A stretch of DNA of 64,000 nt from Paenibacillus algorifonticola (GTDB taxonomy: Bacteria > Bacillota > Bacilli > Paenibacillales > Paenibacillaceae), in NCBI RefSeq assembly GCF_000971975.1, contig NZ_LAQO01000027.1, forward strand, positions 55,539 to 119,538. Direction: 5' to 3'. The notes below the pieces were generated by a model. The model was not told the DNA's origin. It saw only the letters and a program-made list of their open reading frames with translations, and made no database searches. Below, piece by piece: positions 8,112 through 17,193 of this stretch. Position numbers and translations under genes: made by a program. The first letter of the stretch is position 1, and the number at the start of each line of letters is the position of its first letter.

Positions 8112-8769
8112 TTGGCCGCTCATTACGGAAACGAACCCCAAGTCGCCGATATCGGAGGCTTACCGCATCCTTAGAACGAATATTGATTTCTCCAATTTGG
8201 AGGAGGAAATTCGTACCCTGATGGTCACCTCCACGAAGATGAATGAAGGAAAAAGCACAACCTCGGCCAACATTGCCGTCACTTATGCCCAGTCAAACAA
8301 GAAGGTGCTGCTGATTGACGCCGATATGCGCAAGCCGACGCAGCATCAGCTGTTCCGGGTATCCAATCAGGTTGGCCTAACCTCGGTGCTGAGCAATCAG
8401 AAGGAATGGGAGGCCGCGATTCAGACCACCTCGGTAAGCGGGCTCAGCATTTTACCGGCTGGACCGGTTCCGCCAAACCCTTCGGAGATGCTTGCCTCGA
8501 AGCGAATGGACCAGCTGCTGGAAAAAATGAAGGAGCGTTACGACATTATTATTGTCGACACCCCGCCGATCATGGTCGTGACGGATGCGCAAATTGTAGC
8601 ATCCAAGTCCGACGGCGTCGTACTCGTCATCGATTCCGGCACAGTCAAGAAGGAAGCCGCGATCAAAGCGAAGGCGAGTCTGGAGCATGTGAAAGCCAGG
8701 ATTTTAGGGGTAGTGCTCAATAAAATCAAGCGGAGCAGCTCGGAAGGGTATTTATATTACTATCAATGA
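8092..8769 (+). CDS. CpsD/YveL-type bacterial tyrosine kinase
   Basis: 225 residues, ATG at 8092 behind GAGGGGG. BY-kinase motifs: Walker A region TSTKMNEGKSTTSAN, Walker A' VLLIDADMRKP, and Walker B-like IIIVDTPPI. The C-terminus ends in a tyrosine cluster (EGYLYYYQ), the usual autophosphorylation site. The kinase is a stand-alone polypeptide and depends on the YveK-type activator encoded just upstream. It controls EPS chain length and export and often phosphorylates UDP-glucose dehydrogenase or initiating sugar transferases; genes for both lie downstream here. Confidence 0.94.
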   Translation: MSRSKPNWPLITETNPKSPISEAYRILRTNIDFSNLEEEIRTLMVTSTKMNEGKSTTSANIAVTYAQSNKKVLLIDADMRKPTQHQLFRVSNQVGLTSVLSNQKEWEAAIQTTSVSGLSILPAGPVPPNPSEMLASKRMDQLLEKMKERYDIIIVDTPPIMVVTDAQIVASKSDGVVLVIDSGTVKKEAAIKAKASLEHVKARILGVVLNKIKRSSSEGYLYYYQ

Positions 8770-9059
8770 GTGTAAGGTTTCGTTTTGAGTATTTGTAATC
8801 TCTTAATCGGGATGATTAAAAGCGTAATGAAAAAGGCTCCACTGCATGAAAAGCTTGGCTTCCGATCGCCATTTTCATCACCATTTTAAAACCGTAAGTG
8901 AAGTGATTCAACAACTCAAGAAACTCGCTTTTTTAAAAGGTAATGTCTCCTGCACCTATATCACTGGAGGCACTCGATCATGCTGTGGGCCGTGGGACGG
9001 CCTTAGACGTAGAGCGTCGGTGGTGTGGTGTGAGGAGGGGTTAGATGCCCTTTAATTTA

Positions 9060-9144
9060 GTGAGGAGCCCGGTGAAAGGGGCAATGGCGATCGAAATCCA
9101 AACCTTTCACGCAGCGCCGACCCCCTTTCACCGAGCTCTTCCCC
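9060..9144 (+). ncRNA. EAR-like (eps-associated RNA) element, copy A, possibly shortened
   Basis: Contains the conserved right-hand block CCTTTCACGCAGCGC (9102-9116), preceded by CGATCGAAATCCAAA, and an outer stem GCCCGGTGAAAGGG / CCCTTTCACCGAGC. Copies B, C and D have two GTGAAA(A)GG blocks on the left; copy A has only one, so the left half seems collapsed. Location between tyrosine kinase and galU fits the known EAR location in B. subtilis (knowledge); identity as EAR is my inference from position and repeat structure. Confidence 0.5.
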
Positions 9145-9190
9145 ATAATTACGTGCAGAAAAACGGGCGAAAAGGAGTGAAAGCATTTAG

Positions 9191-9254
9191 AAGTTCGAGC
9201 TATACGATCATGTATAGGAGAGGAGCCAGACACACGAGAGTATAGCTGGAACTT
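9191..9254 (+). promoter_or_regulatory. Strong hairpin upstream of galU
   Basis: AAGTTCGAGCTATAC at 9191-9205 pairs with GTATAGCTGGAACTT at 9240-9254 with a single mismatch. No T-run follows the right arm (it continues TTAACTCCC), so it is not a standard terminator. It may be part of the leader RNA structure or protect the galU 5' end. Confidence 0.45.
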
Positions 9255-9313
9255 TTAACTCCCATGAACTGCTTCCAATTAAATAAAAAAAACGAAGAAG
9301 GATAGGGTGATGG

Positions 9314-10234
9314 ATGATGAAAAAAGTGACAAAAGCAATTATTCCTGCAGCTGGACTTGGAACACGCTTCTTGCCTGCAACGAAAGCAATGCCGAAGGAG
9401 ATGCTGCCGATTGTCGACAAGCCGACCATTCAATACATCGTCGAAGAAGCCATCGCATCCGGTATCGAAGACATTATTATCGTAACAGGCAAAGGGAAGC
9501 GGGCCATTGAGGACCATTTTGATATCGCATTTGAGCTGGAGCATACGTTGATTGAGAAAGGAAAGCTGGAGCTGCTGCAAGCGGTACAGCGTTCCTCCAA
9601 TGTAACGATCCATTATATTCGTCAAAAAGAAGCAAAAGGGCTGGGACATGCTGTATGGTGCGCCCGCAAATTTATCGGCAATGAGCCATTCGCCGTTTTG
9701 CTCGGCGATGACATTGTCGAATCCGAGGTGCCTTGCACAAGGCAGCTCATTGAACAATATGATGCCACGGGAAAATCGGTTATCGGCGTTCAGACCGTAT
9801 CCGTCGATCAGACGCAGCGTTACGGGATTGTCGATCCGGTAGGGATGGAAGTAGAGGGCAGCCGACTCGTGCAGGTTAACCGTTTCGTCGAGAAGCCGAA
9901 GCCCGGACATGCGCCATCCAATTTGGCGATTATGGGCCGTTACGTGCTGACGCCGGAAATCTTTGATTTTCTGGAGCTGCAGGAGCGCGGCGCAGGCGAT
10001 GAAATTCAATTAACAGACGCGATTCAAAAGCTGAATGAAAGCGAAGGCGTTTTTGCTTATGATTTTGAAGGCAAACGTTACGATGTCGGAGAAAAGCTTG
10101 GCTTTATTTTAACGACGATTGACTTCGCCCTGCGCAATAAGGAGCTTAAGCTTCCACTGATGACGGCGCTTGAGGAAATTGTCGAGCAGCAGCAGGCCAG
10201 CCAGCTCCAAGCACTGAGGAGGGATAGCGTATGA
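9314..10234 (+). CDS. galU: UTP-glucose-1-phosphate uridylyltransferase
   Basis: 306 residues. ATG at 9314 or 9317; AGGG at 9304 suits either. Hallmarks: AIIPAAGLGTRFLPATKAMPKEMLP (nucleotide-binding G-X-G-T-R with the catalytic Lys), IVDKPTIQYIVEEA, and LLGDDIVE in the acceptor region. Makes UDP-glucose from UTP and glucose-1-phosphate in the cytoplasm, supplying the glycosyltransferases of the locus and the UDP-glucose dehydrogenase at 24341. Its stop overlaps the start of the next gene (ATGA at 10231-10234), so the two are translationally coupled. Confidence 0.96.
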   Translation: MMKKVTKAIIPAAGLGTRFLPATKAMPKEMLPIVDKPTIQYIVEEAIASGIEDIIIVTGKGKRAIEDHFDIAFELEHTLIEKGKLELLQAVQRSSNVTIHYIRQKEAKGLGHAVWCARKFIGNEPFAVLLGDDIVESEVPCTRQLIEQYDATGKSVIGVQTVSVDQTQRYGIVDPVGMEVEGSRLVQVNRFVEKPKPGHAPSNLAIMGRYVLTPEIFDFLELQERGAGDEIQLTDAIQKLNESEGVFAYDFEGKRYDVGEKLGFILTTIDFALRNKELKLPLMTALEEIVEQQQASQLQALRRDSV

Positions 10235-10896
10235 GTGTAAATCGGCCACAGTACAAATCAGAAACCCGCACGCTGCCTCTCTCGCTGCAAGCCGCAGCGA
10301 AACGGATCATTGATGTCTTGTGCTCGCTTGCGGGCATTATTTTTCTGCTTCCGGTGTTCATGCTCGTCGCTTTGCTGATTAAGATCAGCGATCCGAAGGG
10401 CACGGTATTTTTCAAGCAGAAGCGGATTGGACATAAGGGCAATACGTTCAGCATCATCAAGTTTCGCTCCATGCTGCATGATGCCGAGCAGCGGCTGCGC
10501 GCCGACCCGGTATTGTACAAAAAATACATCGACAACAGCTACAAGCTTGATCCATCCGAAGATCCACGCGTGACGAAAATCGGCAGCTTCCTGCGCAAAA
10601 CGAGCCTGGACGAGCTTCCCCAGCTCATCAATGTGCTGAAAGGCGAGATGAGCCTGGTGGGACCGCGCCCGATCGTACGTGACGAGCTGAAGGAATATGG
10701 AGAGAAAGCGGTCCCCTTCCTATCGGTCAAGCCGGGAGTAACCGGATATTGGCAAGTAAGCGGACGCAGCGACGTTGGATATCCTGAGCGCGTCGATCTT
10801 GAGCTTTTTTACGTATACAACCAGTCCGTATGGCTGGATCTAAAAATATTATATCGCACGGTCATAATCGTGCTGCTGCGCAAAGGCGCTTATTAA
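10231..10896 (+). CDS. Undecaprenyl-phosphate sugar-phosphate transferase (initiating transferase)
   Basis: 221 residues, short form (C-terminal catalytic domain only, EpsL/WcaJ-C type). One N-terminal membrane segment (ALCSLAGIIFLLPVFMLVALLI region), then KFRSMLHDAE, KTSLDELPQLINVLKGEMSLVGPRP and KPGVTGYWQVSGRS, which are signatures of the bacterial sugar transferase family (PF02397). It loads the first sugar phosphate onto the lipid carrier at the inner membrane face. The start overlaps the galU stop. An EAR-like element follows directly. Confidence 0.95.
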   Translation: MSVNRPQYKSETRTLPLSLQAAAKRIIDVLCSLAGIIFLLPVFMLVALLIKISDPKGTVFFKQKRIGHKGNTFSIIKFRSMLHDAEQRLRADPVLYKKYIDNSYKLDPSEDPRVTKIGSFLRKTSLDELPQLINVLKGEMSLVGPRPIVRDELKEYGEKAVPFLSVKPGVTGYWQVSGRSDVGYPERVDLELFYVYNQSVWLDLKILYRTVIIVLLRKGAY

Positions 10897-10903
10897 ATAA
10901 GAA

Positions 10904-11083
10904 CTCAGAAGCAAGGTGAAAAGGCAAGCGGAGTGAAAAGGTTGAGCTGTAGGAGCGTGAGCGTCCGCCTTTGTTACTTGAATCTTACCGCTAAAAAGTT
11001 AATTCAAAGAACTCAAGGAACAACAGCGGCCGAAAGCCAACCTTTTTACGCAGCGCAGTTCCTTTTCATCATGCTTCTGATTC
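10904..11083 (+). ncRNA. EAR-like element, copy B
   Basis: Left arm TCAGAAGCAAGGTGAAAAGG (10906-10924 region) pairs with CCTTTTCATCATGCTTCTGA (11061-11080). Inside, GGAGTGAAAAGGTT (10930-10943) pairs with AACCTTTTTACGCAGCGC (11039-11056). The internal loop differs from copy D and contains a smaller hairpin with GGAGCG/CGTCC. The shared nucleotides with copies C and D are AAGCGGAGTGAAA and ACGCAGCG. Sits between the initiating transferase and the GT4 gene. Confidence 0.58.
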
Positions 11084-11116
11084 ACACGACACTAAGCAAG
11101 AAGAAGGAGATGCCTT

Positions 11117-12256
11117 ATGAGAGTGGCTATCGTTCATGAATGGCTGGTAACCTATGCGGGTTCAGAGAAGGTAGTGGAACAACTGCTGAATATTTACCCT
11201 GACGCGGACCTGTTCTGTGTAATTGATTTTCTGGAAGAGAAGGACCGCCATATGCTGAAGGGAAAAAAGCCAATTACAACTTTTATTCAGCAGCTGCCTT
11301 TTGCGAAAAAAATGTACAAAACCTATCTTCCTTTTATGCCGCTGGCGGTCGAGCAGTTTGACTTATCCGGCTATGATGTCATCATATCGAGCTCGCATGC
11401 GGTCGCGAAAGGCATTATTACCGGGCCTGATCAAATTCATATTTCCTATGTGCATACGCCGATCCGTTATGCCTGGGATTTGCAGCATCAATATTTAAGC
11501 GAGCTGGGCAAGCTGAAGCAGCTCGTTTCCAAGCTGCTGCTGCACCAAATTCGCATGTGGGATGTGCGGACGGCGAACGGAGTGGATGTATTTCTCGCGA
11601 ACTCTTCTTATATCGCCCGGCGCATTCACAAAATTTATCGCCGCCAAGCACAGGTTGTGTACCCGCCGGTTGAAGTGAAGGCGTTCGGCAATCATTCCAA
11701 TCAGGATCGGAAAGAGTATTATTTTACCGCTTCGCGGCTTGTGCCGTATAAGCGAATTGATCTAGTGGTTGAGGCATTTGCCAAAATGCCGGACAAGGAG
11801 CTGATCGTCATTGGCGATGGTCCGGAGATGAAGACGCTGAAGCAGCTGGCAACGCCGAACGTCAAGCTGCTCGGTTACCAGCCGAATGCCGTGCTGCTTA
11901 AGCATATGCAGCAGGCCAAAGCTTTTATTTTCGCAGGTGAAGAGGACTTCGGCATTAGCATGGTCGAGGCGCAGGCAGCGGGAACCCCGGTTATTGCCTA
12001 TGGCAAGGGCGGTGCCCAGGATATCGTTAAAGGGCTGGGCGAGAACAATCCGACCGGCTTGTTTTTTGAGAAGCAGGATGCGGAATCGGTCATTGATGCG
12101 GTACGGCAGTTTGAGCTGCTGTCCTGGATGATGACGGATGCGAACTGCCGCCAGAACGCACAGCAGTTTTCGGTGGAGGCGTTTTTATACCACATCTCCA
12201 GCATTGTCAGCGGCAGCTTTAATGAACGGTTTAATCCGATGAAAGTGCAGGCCTAG
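11117..12256 (+). CDS. Glycosyltransferase family 4 (WbaZ-like)
   Basis: 379 residues, ATG at 11117 behind AAGAAGGAGATGCCTT. The opening MRVAIVHEWLVTYAGSEKVV and SYVHTPIRYAWDLQHQYL are typical of WbaZ-like mannosyl/glycosyltransferases. The C-terminal domain has the retaining GT-B E-x7-E region in GEEDFGISMVEAQAAGTPVIA, where nucleotide sugar binds. Cytoplasmic, membrane-associated, extends the lipid-linked repeat unit. The donor is not certain; GDP-mannose is plausible because the locus also makes it. Followed 4 bases later by the polymerase gene. Confidence 0.92.
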   Translation: MRVAIVHEWLVTYAGSEKVVEQLLNIYPDADLFCVIDFLEEKDRHMLKGKKPITTFIQQLPFAKKMYKTYLPFMPLAVEQFDLSGYDVIISSSHAVAKGIITGPDQIHISYVHTPIRYAWDLQHQYLSELGKLKQLVSKLLLHQIRMWDVRTANGVDVFLANSSYIARRIHKIYRRQAQVVYPPVEVKAFGNHSNQDRKEYYFTASRLVPYKRIDLVVEAFAKMPDKELIVIGDGPEMKTLKQLATPNVKLLGYQPNAVLLKHMQQAKAFIFAGEEDFGISMVEAQAAGTPVIAYGKGGAQDIVKGLGENNPTGLFFEKQDAESVIDAVRQFELLSWMMTDANCRQNAQQFSVEAFLYHISSIVSGSFNERFNPMKVQA

Positions 12257-12260
12257 CTCG

Positions 12261-13760
12261 ATGTTTGCCCGTTTGCCGAACAAGCTGGCGCTTTATGCCG
12301 CGATGCTGCTGTCACTGGGCGTTATATGCCTCGCTTCCGTGCAGCATGTTTATGTGCTGCTGTTCGTTATTGCTGGAGCGCTCGCCTATGTCGCGATTAG
12401 GAAAGACGCCATTTATTATGTCGTCATCCCAGCGCTGCTGGCATACCAGTTGTATTTGCCGCTTGCGGTTTCGGTGACGCTGTCGAGTCTCGTGCTCGTT
12501 ATGCTTCTGCTGCGCTCGGCGTCGCAAGGAAAGCTGATGCATTATTTTCGCACACAGCGGCTTGTTCGTTATTATGTCGCCTTGCTTATCGCGATGGGAG
12601 TGGGCATTATTTATGCCCCGGACCGGGTGCTCGGCTTTAAGCTGATTGCTTACTCCATCATTGGTCTGCTCGCTTTGCTGGCAGGCTACTATTACCGGAC
12701 CCGCGGGCTTTCCGTTGAACAGACGCTGCGCGGCATTCAGCATGTGTATTTGCCGATTGGCCTGCTGAACATTTATTTTATTATTGCGCCTGATCTGGAG
12801 CTGCAATTTTTAAGATCAAAGATCGCGAGCTTTCTGATCGAGCCGAATACGCTGGCGGCGTTAATTAATGTAGATATTAAAGCTAATATTTTGGACCCCT
12901 ATAAAGCAGGAACGTTGTTCGTTAATACGAATGTGGCTTCGGTTTTCTTCGGAATGATGCTTTGCATTGCGCTGTCGCTGCTGCTTCGCAAGGGCAGCCT
13001 GCTGCAGCTCGGCATCTGCTTCATTTATTTAGGCGCTATGCTGGCGACACAGTCACGCGCTGGCGTGTTGGCGCTTGGCATTGTGGTGCTGGCTTATGTG
13101 TGCATCCGGTTCCGCGTGCAAAAGCTGTTCAAGCTGTCGCTGCTGCTCGTCATACCCGCAGCGATTATTCCTTTTATCGTTACCGGCGACATTATTACGA
13201 ATTTGACGAGCAGGCTGAATGCCGATGCGATCGAGGGTGATCCCCGGACTTATATTTGGAAGTTCACCTTCCAAAACTTTGCCGAGCATCCGCTGCTGGG
13301 CCTCGGCTATGGCGGCTGGGAGCGGATTTTTCCTTTCTACGCAGCGACGGTTGGCTTCAGCAGCAAATATCCGCCGCATAATTTGTTTGTCATTATGTGG
13401 ACTTGGAGCGGCCTGTTTGGACTGATTGCCCTTATTTTGCTGCTGTTCGGCATTTTGTGGCGCGGCATTCGCCTTTATTATCGCACGGGCTCGGCACTCG
13501 ATAGCTGTGTAGTAGGAGCAGCGCTATTCGTTATCGTGCAAGGGATGTTTGATAACTTTTTCCTGCATGATCTGCGGGTTGCTTCCGTTTTCTTCTTTCT
13601 CGCGGGGCTTATCTTATACGAGCAGCGCAAGGATAGCGATGGGGAGCTAAGCAGCATGGATGGGAGAAGCCAGAGCGGAAAGCAGGCGGGTAACGGAGAA
13701 GGGCAAGCGGTTCAGGAGCGGGCTTTGACGCCGCAGACGGCAGAAGTTGGAGGGAAATAA
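12261..13760 (+). CDS. Wzy-type polymerase / O-antigen ligase family membrane protein
   Basis: 499 residues with about eleven or twelve hydrophobic segments through residue 450, and a hydrophilic, probably cytoplasmic tail of about 45 residues. The large loop with DPRTYIWKFTFQNFAEHPLLGLGYGGWERIF matches the family signature (PF04932: ...H-P-x-x-G-x-G). It joins repeat units on the outer membrane face. The Shine-Dalgarno is weak, but the gene begins 4 bases after the previous stop, so translation is probably coupled. Its stop overlaps the next ATG (TAATG). Confidence 0.9.
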   Translation: MFARLPNKLALYAAMLLSLGVICLASVQHVYVLLFVIAGALAYVAIRKDAIYYVVIPALLAYQLYLPLAVSVTLSSLVLVMLLLRSASQGKLMHYFRTQRLVRYYVALLIAMGVGIIYAPDRVLGFKLIAYSIIGLLALLAGYYYRTRGLSVEQTLRGIQHVYLPIGLLNIYFIIAPDLELQFLRSKIASFLIEPNTLAALINVDIKANILDPYKAGTLFVNTNVASVFFGMMLCIALSLLLRKGSLLQLGICFIYLGAMLATQSRAGVLALGIVVLAYVCIRFRVQKLFKLSLLLVIPAAIIPFIVTGDIITNLTSRLNADAIEGDPRTYIWKFTFQNFAEHPLLGLGYGGWERIFPFYAATVGFSSKYPPHNLFVIMWTWSGLFGLIALILLLFGILWRGIRLYYRTGSALDSCVVGAALFVIVQGMFDNFFLHDLRVASVFFFLAGLILYEQRKDSDGELSSMDGRSQSGKQAGNGEGQAVQERALTPQTAEVGGK

Positions 13761-14917
13761 TGAGGATTGGCGTACTGAGAAATACCTTTTTGCCTGCATC
13801 GGAAACATTTATTTATGAGCAGCTGAATCAATATCGGAATGTGCAGGTGGAGGTCATTACCCGGGAGGTCGCGAATCGCGATAAATTCCCTAATCAATGG
13901 AGCATCAACACAATCGTTGGCGCAGCAGGGTCGTCGCTTCAGAAGAAGCTGACAAAGCTGCTTTACACGCTGACCTTTACCTCCACCCGCCATATTAACC
14001 GGATCGTCGAGCAGCGCGGCATTGAGCTTGTGCATGCCCACTTCGGGGTAGATGCGGTATATGCGGTTCCCGTCTGCAAGGAGCGCGGCATTCCGCTGTT
14101 CGCTACGTTTCACGGGTACGATATTACAAGGCTGCCGAAGCTGATGCCTGGGCCGCTTTCCTGGCTTGTCTATTATGTAAAGTTCAAGCGACTTGTGCGG
14201 GATACGACGTTGTTTCTCGCCGTTTCCAACCATATTAAGCAAAAGCTGATGGCGCATGGCGTGCCTGAGCATAAAATCAAAATCCACTATATCGGCATCG
14301 ATTTGAACAAGGTTTTTTACCGGGAAGCGCCTGACCGGGACATTGTCACCATTATGACGGTTGGCCGCCTGACCGAGAAGAAGGGAATCGCTTATTTAAT
14401 TGAAGCGTTCCACCTTCTGGCAGCGCGTCGAGACAATGTGCGCCTTGTCGTAGCTGGGGACGGGCCGCTGAGGCAGGAGCTGAAGCAGCTTGCTGCATCG
14501 CGGGCCGGAGCCGGACGAATTACGTTTCTGGGCAGCATTCCCCATAGTGAGGTGCTGCGGCAGCTCAGCGATTCGGATATATTCTGCTTGCCCAGCGTAA
14601 CGGCGAAGGATGGTGATCAGGAAGGGCTCGGTATGGTCATTCTGGAAGCTTCCGGAACGGGACTTCCCGTTGTTGCCACCAGCAGCGGCGGTATTAAGGA
14701 TGCGGTGCTGAATGGCAAAACCGGCTATTTGGTAGAGGAGCGCAGCGCCGCCCAGCTGGAGGAAAAGCTCGATATGCTCGTATCCAACCAACCGCTGCGT
14801 GCAGCCATCGGACAAAATGGCCGCGCCTTTGTTGAGCAGCAGTTCGATCTGTGCTTGCAGACGGAGAAGCTGGAGCAGCTCTATAAACAATATATTGGAG
14901 AGAAGCAGCATGTCTAA
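13760..14917 (+). CDS. Glycosyltransferase family 4
   Basis: 385 residues, ATG at 13760 overlapping the previous stop, with TTGGAGGG upstream. N-terminal domain: PASETFIYEQLNQY and HAHFGVDAVYAVP, then FHGYDITRLPK. C-terminal domain: TVGRLTEKKGIAYLIEAF, VAGDGPLRQEL, and the E-x7-E motif in DQEGLGMVILEASGTGLPVVA. This order matches the colanic-acid type WcaL/AmsK glycosyltransferases. Substrate not predictable. Overlaps the following gene by 8 bases. Confidence 0.93.
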   Translation: MRIGVLRNTFLPASETFIYEQLNQYRNVQVEVITREVANRDKFPNQWSINTIVGAAGSSLQKKLTKLLYTLTFTSTRHINRIVEQRGIELVHAHFGVDAVYAVPVCKERGIPLFATFHGYDITRLPKLMPGPLSWLVYYVKFKRLVRDTTLFLAVSNHIKQKLMAHGVPEHKIKIHYIGIDLNKVFYREAPDRDIVTIMTVGRLTEKKGIAYLIEAFHLLAARRDNVRLVVAGDGPLRQELKQLAASRAGAGRITFLGSIPHSEVLRQLSDSDIFCLPSVTAKDGDQEGLGMVILEASGTGLPVVATSSGGIKDAVLNGKTGYLVEERSAAQLEEKLDMLVSNQPLRAAIGQNGRAFVEQQFDLCLQTEKLEQLYKQYIGEKQHV

Positions 14918-16211
14918 GCCATTTATTATTGTGTCAACTGCCGATTGGGATAACCCCTTCTGGACGAATAAGCAGCATATTGCGGACAGGCTTGCGGGCC
15001 GGGGGCATCAGGTGCTGTATCTGAATTCGCTCGGTTTGCGCAAGCCGTCAAGCAATGGCAAGGATATTAAGCGCATTATAAAGCGGCTCAGCCAATTTTT
15101 TAGCGGGCTGCAGCAGAAAAAAACAAATCTATGGGTATGGTCGCCTGTCGTCATCCCTTATCAGCGGTTCAGCTTCGTTCGGAAGCTGAACTTTTTTATT
15201 GTCCGGCAGTATGTTAAGCATTTTGCTAGGAAGCTCGGAATGGAGGATTACGTGCTGTGGACGTACAATCCGCTGACGCAGCCGCTGCTGGATATGCGCG
15301 AGCAGCTGTCGGTTTACCACTGTGTAGATGAAATTTCCGCGCAGCCCGGTATGCCCGAGCAAATTATTAAGGAACAGGAAGCGCGGCTGGTGAAGGAAGT
15401 CGATGTCGTTTTTGCTACGGCCCCCAATCTGTATGAGACGCGCAAGGCGATTAACGACAGCACTTATTACAGCCCGAATGTAGCGGAATTCAATCATTTT
15501 AACAAGGCGCTGTCGCCGGGCACGGTCATTCCCGCGGAGCTTTTGCGAATGAAGGGTCCGAAGGTTGGCTTCATTGGAGCCATTAGCGGCTACAAGCTGG
15601 ATCTGGCATTGATCGAATCGGTCGCGTCTCGCAACCCTCATGTGCATTTTGTGTTCATTGGGCAGGTAGGAGAGGGCGACCCATGGACCGATGCAGATCG
15701 GCTGGGCAAGACGCCGAACATTCATTTGATCGGGCCGAAGCCGTACAGCGAGCTGCCGGGTTATTTGAAAGGCTTCGACGCCTGCCTGCTGCCGAACGTC
15801 ATTAACGAATACACCACGAATATGTTTCCGATGAAATTTTTTGAATATTTATCAGCAGGCAAGCCGGTTGTCATGACGCCGCTGCCGGCAGTTAGGGATT
15901 ACTATTCCTACTGCTATGTTGCGGCCGATGCCGATGCCTTCGACAAACAGCTGGGACTGGCGCTGAATGAGGGGCTGCTTGACAATTACGAGCAGTTGAT
16001 CATGGACCGTGTCGCTGAAGCGAAAAAGCATGACTGGGAGTCGCGCATCGATACGATGCTTGCCGTCGTGGATGCGCATATCAAAGGTGCAGGCGCACCT
16101 GAGGCGCTGAGGGCAGCGAGCTTGCCAGGAGCAGTGCCGCTGCCCGCAGCCGCTTCGCCAAGAAACGGCAAAACGGGCAAAACCGCTCGCAGCGTAGGCA
16201 GCAAAGCGTAG
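14910..16211 (+). CDS. Glycosyltransferase, TuaH-like
   Basis: Start chosen at ATG 14910 (MSKPFIIVSTADWDNPFW) with AGAGAAGCAGC upstream; an in-frame ATG further up at 14799 lies deep in the preceding gene. 433 residues. NKQHIADRLAGRGHQVLYLNS, YHCVDEISAQPG, IGFIGAISGYKLDL and CLLPNVINEYTTNMFPMKFFEYLSAGKPVV resemble TuaH/teichuronic-acid type GT-B enzymes. The last ~40 residues are an Ala/Gly/Lys-rich tail. Part of the lipid-linked unit assembly line. Confidence 0.88.
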   Translation: MSKPFIIVSTADWDNPFWTNKQHIADRLAGRGHQVLYLNSLGLRKPSSNGKDIKRIIKRLSQFFSGLQQKKTNLWVWSPVVIPYQRFSFVRKLNFFIVRQYVKHFARKLGMEDYVLWTYNPLTQPLLDMREQLSVYHCVDEISAQPGMPEQIIKEQEARLVKEVDVVFATAPNLYETRKAINDSTYYSPNVAEFNHFNKALSPGTVIPAELLRMKGPKVGFIGAISGYKLDLALIESVASRNPHVHFVFIGQVGEGDPWTDADRLGKTPNIHLIGPKPYSELPGYLKGFDACLLPNVINEYTTNMFPMKFFEYLSAGKPVVMTPLPAVRDYYSYCYVAADADAFDKQLGLALNEGLLDNYEQLIMDRVAEAKKHDWESRIDTMLAVVDAHIKGAGAPEALRAASLPGAVPLPAAASPRNGKTGKTARSVGSKA

Positions 16212-16307
16212 ACATACAGCTTAGCATCAACGGTTAGCTGCTGTGCAAGCTGCCACATCAAGCAGCGATAACAATCGAAAAAGACGAGGATAGAGGAGTG
16301 GAGGAGC

Positions 16308-17183
16308 TTGTTCGAACATATTGTGAACGAAGCGAATGTTCCGCTAAGCCGCATTACGACGATGAGCGTTGGCGGTCCTTGCCGTTATTACGTCGTTCCG
16401 AAAAGCGTAGAGGACATTCGTTTTGTAACGGCGATTTGCGAGCGTTTTGGCTGGAAGCTGCTCATTATCGGCAATGGCTCGAATGTGCTTGTGGGTGATG
16501 AGGGCTTTGACGGCGTCGTCATGCATGTCGGCAAAGGGTTGAAGGAATACGGCCTTCAAGACGGTGAGCTTTACGCTGAAGCGGGAGTAGCGCTGCCAAG
16601 GCTGGCATATTCCATGGCGAATGAAGGCATCGCCGGATTCGATTTTATGGCAGGCATTCCCGGCAGCGTAGGCGGCGGGCTCGTCATGAATGCTGGCTGC
16701 ATCGGCAAGGAAATCGGCGATGTCGTCAGCAGCGTCACGCATATCAGCGACACGGGCGAGGTGATTACGAGCAGCGCCGAGGAGCTGCAGTTTTCCTTTC
16801 GCCGGAGCTGGTTTCTGGAGCGGCGCCACATCATTGTGAGCGCGCGTTTCCGGGCTGAAGCGGCAAGCGATCCCGCGCAGGTGATGGAAGCGACGAAGCG
16901 GGCGGCGGACATCCGCAAGGGCAAGTTCCCCATCAACGTCAAAACGGTGGGCAGCACCTTCAAAAGCCCTCCCGAAGGCCCGCATCCCGGCAGACTGATC
17001 GAAGAGGTCGGGCTGAAAGGCTTTGTTATTGGCGGCGCACAGATTAGTACGGTGCACGCGAACTGGATCATTAATCAAGGCAGTGCAACAGCCAGCGACG
17101 TAAAGCGGCTCATTGAGCTGATGCAAACGACAGTAGCCAAGCAGCTCGGCATCCAAATGGAGCCGGAAGTGTTGTTCGTATAA
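16308..17183 (+). CDS. murB: UDP-N-acetylmuramate dehydrogenase paralog (MurB family) in the EPS locus
   Basis: 291 residues, TTG start at 16308 after GGAGTGGAGGAGC. FAD-binding signatures: TMSVGGPCRYYVVP, IIGNGSNVLVGDEGF, GIPGSVGGGLVMNAG. The catalytic serine region is VGSTFKSPPEGPHPGRLIEE. Together with the MurA homolog that follows, it would turn UDP-GlcNAc into UDP-MurNAc. The usual murB lies elsewhere with division genes, so this is probably an extra copy serving the surface polymer, or an isozyme. The stop is followed by EAR-like element C. Confidence 0.93.
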   Translation: MFEHIVNEANVPLSRITTMSVGGPCRYYVVPKSVEDIRFVTAICERFGWKLLIIGNGSNVLVGDEGFDGVVMHVGKGLKEYGLQDGELYAEAGVALPRLAYSMANEGIAGFDFMAGIPGSVGGGLVMNAGCIGKEIGDVVSSVTHISDTGEVITSSAEELQFSFRRSWFLERRHIIVSARFRAEAASDPAQVMEATKRAADIRKGKFPINVKTVGSTFKSPPEGPHPGRLIEEVGLKGFVIGGAQISTVHANWIINQGSATASDVKRLIELMQTTVAKQLGIQMEPEVLFV

Positions 17184-17193
17184 ATAAAAAAAC

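Larger units (their letters stand above)
8770..9313 (+). other. Long leader between the kinase gene and galU
   Basis: 544 bases without a gene. It holds the EAR-like element A (9060-9144) and a strong hairpin (9191-9254). Short frames here (for example 8846-9055 and 9045-9245) have no family resemblance and overlap the RNA structures. The position corresponds to the epsB-epsC gap in B. subtilis, where the eps-associated RNA sits. Confidence 0.6.

Noticed and set aside
8846..9245. Two short frames in the leader of galU
   Set aside because: They cover the EAR-like element and the hairpin; no ribosome binding sites at proper distance.
9200..10009. 269-codon open frame antisense to galU
   Set aside because: Shadow frame covering the galU hairpin; no family features.
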